From an uncultured bacterium (GTDB lineage: Bacteria; Bacteroidota; Bacteroidia; Bacteroidales; CAIXTV01), in the NCBI GenBank assembly GCA_903922465.1, contig CAIXTV010000044.1, forward strand, positions 1-45,572: a stretch of DNA of 45,572 nucleotides. Reading direction: 5' to 3'. The position numbers and the translations under genes are program-made. Below, piece after piece: positions 41,148-45,572 of the stretch. Numbering within the stretch: position 1 is the stretch's first letter; the number at the start of each line of letters is the position of its first letter. The notes beneath the pieces are model-generated. The model was given only the letters and a program-made list of their open reading frames with translations. It ran no database searches and was not told the DNA's origin.

Positions 41148-43234
41148 AACCAATAAACGTGAAAGATAAGCATCAGGAAACAAGCTATAGGAAAAGTTTT
41201 TTCAGTTCTGTTTCTAATCAAAATTATATTTTAATAGGAATTAGTCTCCTATTGTATGCCAATACTTTATTCTTTAGTTATACTTTAGACGATAGAATGC
41301 TGATTTCTGAAAACAAGTTCACTAAAGAAGGAGTCAGTGGATTGAAATCTGTTTTCACCAACGATGCTTTTACTGGGTTCTTCGGTATAAAAAAGAATCT
41401 TGTAGAAGGAGGAAGGTATCGCCCCCTCACTCATGCAATGTTCGCTTTTGAATATGAAATATTTGGATTGAATCCTTTTATAGGACATCTGATTAACATC
41501 ATTCTTTACACCCTTTTGATTCTTTTACTTTTCAAAGTCCTTACGAATATCTTTAATGATATTAAGATGCTCGAACAATTTAAGCATTTTGCTTTCGTCA
41601 TTACTTTATTGTATGTGGTGCATCCTTTGCATACAGAAGTTGTTGCCAACATCAAAGGTCGCGATGAAATAATGTCACTTTTAGGAGCCCTTGCAGCTTT
41701 GTGGTTTGCTATTAAATATGTAGAGAATCATAAAAGCCTTAACCTTTTATATATCTCTTTAAGTTTTTTTATTGCTTTGCTTTCAAAAGAAAACGCTCTG
41801 ACTTTCATTGCAGTAATACCACTAAGCATTTATTTCTTTAAGAAAACTTCTTTTAAAGAGCAGGCCTTCATTCTTTTCCCTTTGCTCATTTCTGCAATGA
41901 TATTTATGTATCTCCGATTTAATGCTCTCGGTTTTTGGATACAATCGGGAGGGGCAGCCACCGAATTACTTAACAATCCATTCATTGGAGTTAGTTTCAC
42001 AGGAAAACTGGCAACCATATTTTATACTTGGCTGATTTATTTTAAACTCTTACTCTTCCCACATCCTCTCACTCACGATTATTACCCTTTCCAAATTGCT
42101 ATACAATCCTTTTCGAGTCCTTTTGTTTTATTAAGTGTTGGAATTTGCTTAGCTTTAGCATTCTATGCCATCAAAGGATTTATAAAACGCAGCATATCAT
42201 CATTCGGAATATTGTTTTTCGTACTGACATTCTCAATATCATCTAACCTTTTCTTCAACATCGGTACCTTTATGAACGAAAGGTTTTTATTTGCACCCAT
42301 GCTTGGATTGCTGATATTAATTGCATCACTGATAAATAAATATATCCCGAAATTCATTCATTCAAAGGGCGGATTTGTATTTCTATTTGCCATTGTATTA
42401 TTGTTTTCAGTGAAAACCTTTAGCAGAAACTTCGCATGGCAGGATGATTTCACCTTGTTTACGACGGATGTAAAAACCTCTGTCAATAGTACAAAATGCA
42501 ATGTTTCGGCAGGAGGGGTATTGGTTGAAAAAGCTGACAAGGAAGCTCCACAAAAAAAGGATGCATTGTATCGTAAGGCCATCACGTATTTAACCCGTGG
42601 AGTTGAAATTTATCCCAAGAACTTTGCCGGATGGATTTTGATGGGGAATGCCTATCATGGCTTAGATGATTTCGAAAACACTTATCGTTGTTTTCAAAAT
42701 GCATTTGCTATAAACCCTAATAAGTCTGAGGCTATTAACAATATGAAGTATGTTGCCCAACAAGCAGAGAAAAAGAATTTATTCCAGCTTTCAGCTAATG
42801 CATTTCAGCAATTACTGAAATTCGACCAGGACAATTCCGAATATCAAATTCAATTGGCAGATGTGTATTCTAAGGTGAGCAAGACTGATTCATCCTTCAT
42901 CATCCTGCAATCCTTAATCAATAAAAATCCCAATAACGGTAAAGCACTTGGGAAATTAGGTGAAATTTACGGAAGAGTTTTTAATAACATACCTTTAGCA
43001 AAAGAATATTTATTGAAAGCAATTCGGTTTGAGCCCAACGATTTAAGTATAAATGAAAATTTGGGAATAGTATATGGTTTGACTAAAGATTATGATAAAT
43101 CAATTGGCTACTTTAATAAAGCAATTAGTATTGAACCCAAAAACTCGAGAATATTAATGAATATTGCCAATACATATTATATGATGGGCGATTTGAAAAA
43201 AGGAGATGAGTACAAACAGAAAATAAAACAATAG
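41144..43234 (+). CDS. TMTC-like multi-spanning membrane protein with C-terminal TPRs (GT-C type candidate)
   Basis: 696 residues. About 9-11 membrane helices occupy residues 25-430. The first extracytoplasmic loop has SYTLDDRMLISEN (a DD motif), followed by GRYRPLTHAMFAFEYEIFG, HPLHTEVVANIKGRDEIMS and LSKENALTFIAV. These blocks resemble the eukaryotic TMTC O-mannosyltransferases and their bacterial relatives (DUF1736/GT-C superfamily). Residues about 470-696 contain four to six TPRs (GWILMGNAYHGLDDFENTYR, NENLGIVYGLTKDYDKSIGY, LMNIANTYYMMGDLKKGDEY). It could transfer a sugar from a lipid carrier to proteins or glycans on the outer face of the membrane. The start overlaps the NamZ-like gene by 4 bp. 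Confidence 0.8.
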   Translation: MKPINVKDKHQETSYRKSFFSSVSNQNYILIGISLLLYANTLFFSYTLDDRMLISENKFTKEGVSGLKSVFTNDAFTGFFGIKKNLVEGGRYRPLTHAMFAFEYEIFGLNPFIGHLINIILYTLLILLLFKVLTNIFNDIKMLEQFKHFAFVITLLYVVHPLHTEVVANIKGRDEIMSLLGALAALWFAIKYVENHKSLNLLYISLSFFIALLSKENALTFIAVIPLSIYFFKKTSFKEQAFILFPLLISAMIFMYLRFNALGFWIQSGGAATELLNNPFIGVSFTGKLATIFYTWLIYFKLLLFPHPLTHDYYPFQIAIQSFSSPFVLLSVGICLALAFYAIKGFIKRSISSFGILFFVLTFSISSNLFFNIGTFMNERFLFAPMLGLLILIASLINKYIPKFIHSKGGFVFLFAIVLLFSVKTFSRNFAWQDDFTLFTTDVKTSVNSTKCNVSAGGVLVEKADKEAPQKKDALYRKAITYLTRGVEIYPKNFAGWILMGNAYHGLDDFENTYRCFQNAFAINPNKSEAINNMKYVAQQAEKKNLFQLSANAFQQLLKFDQDNSEYQIQLADVYSKVSKTDSSFIILQSLINKNPNNGKALGKLGEIYGRVFNNIPLAKEYLLKAIRFEPNDLSINENLGIVYGLTKDYDKSIGYFNKAISIEPKNSRILMNIANTYYMMGDLKKGDEYKQKIKQ

Positions 43235-43400
43235 GTGCGACATCTTATAGATAATATTGTTGCTTATACTGAACCCGAATTCATAGATAGCTCAACGAAA
43301 TAGCTTGTTTGATGTCCCGTGCACGGATAGTCGACCGTTGTAGGTATATTATATCAACAGAAAGAAATATCTTCCCGTACAAATATTAAAAACAAGAGAT

Positions 43401-44597
43401 TTATATCCTTCCGGGATACACTTTTAAGGCTTCATCAAGGCAAATCATAGCCTCTTTTAAATCGTCCACATTTAGCACATAACTTATCCTGACTTCATTT
43501 TTCCCCAAACCTTTTGTCGAATAGAAGCCTGTGGCGGGTGCCAGCATCACCGTTTTCTTATTAAATTCAAACGATTCGAGCAACCATTGGCAAAATTTAT
43601 CAGCATCGTCAATAGGTAAACGGGCAACGGCATAAAATGCACCTTTAGGAGTAGGGCAGAAGCAGCCTTCCATTTTATTAATAGCTTCAACCACAAGGTT
43701 TCTGCGGCTGATATATTCTTTCATCACATTATCGAAATACGTTTGAGGCGTATCGATTGCTGCTTCAGATAATACCTGCCCAAATGTAGGAGGACTTAAA
43801 CGTGCCTGAGCAAATTTCATCGTAATAGAAAGAATTTCTTTATTACGGGTAACCAGGCATCCAACCCTTGCTCCACAAGCACTATAACGTTTCGAAACGG
43901 AATCGAGCATAATCACATTATCATCAACACCCTTTAGATTCATCGCCGAAAAATGGGGTTCTCCATCATAACAAAATTCACGATACACTTCATCTGAAAG
44001 AATATATAGATTATGTTTTAAAGCCAAATCTTTAAGGGTTTCAAGTTCTTGCTGTGTATATAAATAGCCGGTCGGATTATTTGGATTGCAAATCAATATC
44101 GCTTTGGTTTTTGGAGTAATGAGCTTTTCAAATTCTTCAATCGCAGGTAAGGCAAATCCATTTTCTATTATAGAAGTAACAGGTTTAATATTAATGCCTG
44201 CTGTTACGGCAAAACCTAAATAATTTGCATAAAACGGTTCTGGAACAATCACTTCATCGCCAGGATTCAGACAAATCATAAAAGCAAACAAAATTGCTTC
44301 AGAACCACCGTTCGTTACAATTATTTCATCTTGATTCACTTCAATATTAAAGCGATGGTAATACTCCACCAATTTTTTCCTATACGATAATATCCCTGCC
44401 GAATGACTATATTCGACTACTTTTATTGGAGTATTCCTCAAAACGTTCATAGCGTTTTCGGGAGTTTCAATATCAGGCTGACCAATATTGAGGTGATAAA
44501 CTTTATGTCCTTTACTTTTTGCAACATCTGCATAAGGAACGAGTTTACGAATAGGAGAGGATGGCATGAGAATGCCCTTTTCTGAAATGCTTGGCAT
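43401..44597 (-). CDS. Class I/II PLP aminotransferase (aspartate aminotransferase-like)
   Basis: 398 residues. Fold-type I aminotransferase: LNIGQPDIETP (N-terminal substrate loop), TNGGSEAILFAF, PFYANYLGF, NPNNPTG (PLP-binding Asn), DEVYREFCYDG (Asp and Tyr), the Schiff-base Lys in SVSKRYSACGARVG, and a C-terminal Arg in GKNEVRISY. The substrate cannot be told; relatives act on aspartate, alanine or aromatic amino acids. The nearest upstream gene, for the DUF1573 protein, is separated by a terminator, so it is an independent unit without a recognised TAnnTTTG box. Confidence 0.92.
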   Translation of the reverse strand: MPSISEKGILMPSSPIRKLVPYADVAKSKGHKVYHLNIGQPDIETPENAMNVLRNTPIKVVEYSHSAGILSYRKKLVEYYHRFNIEVNQDEIIVTNGGSEAILFAFMICLNPGDEVIVPEPFYANYLGFAVTAGINIKPVTSIIENGFALPAIEEFEKLITPKTKAILICNPNNPTGYLYTQQELETLKDLALKHNLYILSDEVYREFCYDGEPHFSAMNLKGVDDNVIMLDSVSKRYSACGARVGCLVTRNKEILSITMKFAQARLSPPTFGQVLSEAAIDTPQTYFDNVMKEYISRRNLVVEAINKMEGCFCPTPKGAFYAVARLPIDDADKFCQWLLESFEFNKKTVMLAPATGFYSTKGLGKNEVRISYVLNVDDLKEAMICLDEALKVYPGRI

Positions 44598-44619
44598 AGT
44601 ATATTTAATTAGTGTGCAT

Positions 44620-44646
44620 AAAAAAACCCGGTCGTTTAAACCGGGT
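44620..44646 (-). terminator. Terminator after the DUF1573 gene
   Basis: acccggt (44626-44632) pairs with accgggt (44640-44646). Read leftward it is followed by six T (aaaaaa at 44621-44626 on the plus strand). Confidence 0.85.
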
Positions 44647-44683
44647 GCAAAATTGGTGAAAAAGATTTATATATACTAATCTT

Positions 44684-45139
44684 TTATTTGTTAGGAACCG
44701 TTGTTGGGCTTTGTACTTTTTCAGGAACTTTTTCTGCTTCTTTTTGCAAAACGTTACCCTTAATGTTTAAGATAATTCTATCTGATTTAGCATTCGACAT
44801 AACCGTAATTTGTTTACTGATGGTACCAATACGTTTAGTATCATAGTGAATTTTGATAGCCGATGTTTTCCCTGGAAGAATAGGTTCTTTTGGCCAAGAT
44901 GGAACGGTACAACCACATGATGAAACTACATTTGAAAGTACAAGAGGTTCATTTCCTGTGTTTTTAAACTTAAACTCACAATTGCCATCTGCGTCTTGCA
45001 TCATGGTACCATAGTCATGTGTGGTTTTGTCAAACACGATTTCTGCTCCTTCTATAGGGGCAGCTTTTGTTGAAGTTTGGGCCTGTGTAGCAAAGCAAAA
45101 ACCTGCTGCTACAAATAATGTTAAGATTACTTTTTTCAT
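44684..45139 (-). CDS. Secreted DUF1573 domain protein
   Basis: 151 residues with a Sec signal peptide (1-20, CFATQAQ). The DUF1573 Ig-like domain spans about 33-132: FDKTTHDYGTM, CEFKFKNTGNEPLVLSNV, SSCGCTVPSWPKEPILPG and IHYDTKRIGTISKQITVMSN. The C-terminus is a P/K/E tail (about 134-151) of low complexity. DUF1573 proteins are abundant in Bacteroidota and related to ASPM-SPD-2-Hydin-type domains. No molecular function is established. It is monocistronic, with TAAATTTG upstream and a terminator downstream. Confidence 0.92.
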   Translation of the reverse strand: MKKVILTLFVAAGFCFATQAQTSTKAAPIEGAEIVFDKTTHDYGTMMQDADGNCEFKFKNTGNEPLVLSNVVSSCGCTVPSWPKEPILPGKTSAIKIHYDTKRIGTISKQITVMSNAKSDRIILNIKGNVLQKEAEKVPEKVQSPTTVPNK

Positions 45140-45163
45140 TGGATTAATTGATTTTTAGAGATA

Positions 45164-45171
45164 CAAATTTA
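45164..45171 (-). promoter_or_regulatory. TAnnTTTG promoter element for the DUF1573 gene
   Basis: The minus strand reads TAAATTTG, ending 24 bp upstream of the ATG. Confidence 0.6.
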
Positions 45172-45572
45172 CTACTTTTTTTTTTACATTTAAGGAAAAT
45201 CCTTTTCTTAACCTATTTTAACAAATCTCGTGCCACAATTTATCCACGTTATTAGGCTGTTTTCATACGGATTTTGATTGCGATATATAGCAAACATCTC
45301 TAATGTTTAGCATATTTGAAATATCTCTTCTTCCCACCAAGGTGGCTATTATCATTATTGCTTCCCTTTTATTTTTAAAGAGCCATAAAAGGGGAAAAAT
45401 AATAGACATTAGCATTAGTTTGCTCAATTCGAATCATTGTTGTCCGATAAAACAGTTTAAAACATTTTATCATCACTTAATCACTTATAAATCAGCATGA
45501 GTTTTATGAGTTTTTTCATTATTCAAAAAGTAAGCCCTTTCAAAATAAGGATAATTGCTCTGTATTATAAAA
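45172..45572. other. Gene-free end of window
   Basis: No convincing gene was found on either strand. A 65-codon plus-strand frame (45303-45500) has no promoter, family or composition to support it. A small inverted repeat (aaggaaaatcctt, about 45193-45205) lies upstream of the DUF1573 promoter. A gene may begin beyond the window edge. Confidence 0.4.

Noticed and set aside
45303-45500. 65-codon plus-strand ORF
   Set aside because: No promoter, family signature or neighbour support, and composition is typical of random AT-rich DNA.
1-45572. tRNA or rRNA genes
   Set aside because: Intergenic regions were read for T-loop-like motifs and cloverleaf pairing. None was found.

Overview
The window looks like chromosomal DNA from a member of the Bacteroidota, probably Bacteroidales-like. 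It is AT-rich. Several starts are preceded by the Bacteroidota promoter element TAnnTTTG rather than by a Shine-Dalgarno sequence. It also carries a secreted protein with a type IX secretion (T9SS) sorting domain, Ig-like/dockerin-like surface modules, lipoboxes of Bacteroidota type, a Rho factor with a long low-complexity insertion, a DUF1573 protein and a NamZ-like DUF1343 protein. No rRNA, tRNA, CRISPR array, transposase, integrase or phage gene was seen.

Layout. 1-2619 is the 3' part of a large repetitive surface protein. 2.7-4.3 kb holds a degenerate 21-bp tandem array and an unrecognised protein. 4.4-11.6 kb is central metabolism and tRNA modification: a TPR protein, isocitrate dehydrogenase and aconitase (one operon), MnmE, and succinyl-CoA synthetase alpha. 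11.7-14.9 kb holds a beta-helix lipoprotein, a small membrane protein, a 42-bp repeat array inside a doubtful ORF, and another unrecognised protein. 15.1-20.2 kb is a rightward run: polysaccharide dehydratase/epimerase (CapD/FlaA1 type), phosphoglucosamine/phosphomannomutase, a cysteine desulfurase, a 27-codon remnant of a DUF486 membrane protein, and a HAD phosphatase. 20.2-25.1 kb has a class V aminotransferase, a cysteine-synthase-like enzyme with a Cys-rich tail, and a UbiD-type decarboxylase. 25.1-28 kb is rho followed by a 20-bp tandem array framed by inverted repeats. 28-30.1 kb holds YdeI-like, lipoprotein, peptide deformylase and RuvX genes. 30.2-34.7 kb holds dapD, a GT9 glycosyltransferase, a YrdC/Sua5 protein and a POT transporter. 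34.9-36.6 kb holds a second 42-bp array and a T9SS-exported alpha/beta hydrolase. 36.6-43.2 kb is an envelope block: an AsmA-like/GT51 glycosyltransferase and a LolC/E-like permease (leftward), divergent from a NamZ-like muramidase and a TMTC-like membrane/TPR protein (rightward). 43.4-45.1 kb holds an aminotransferase and a DUF1573 protein.

Most genes are housekeeping. The most unusual feature is a set of four tandem-repeat arrays, unrelated in sequence, lying outside recognised genes. Their periods are 21, 42, 20 and 42 bp, all close to whole numbers of DNA helical turns. Two of them lie directly upstream of unrecognised proteins, one contains a 16-bp perfect palindrome, and one is bounded by a 19-bp perfect inverted repeat. 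Other points of interest are the TMTC-like gene in an operon with a NamZ homologue, the GT51 domain on an AsmA-like N-terminus, the DUF486 remnant, and several starts that the promoter positions move downstream.
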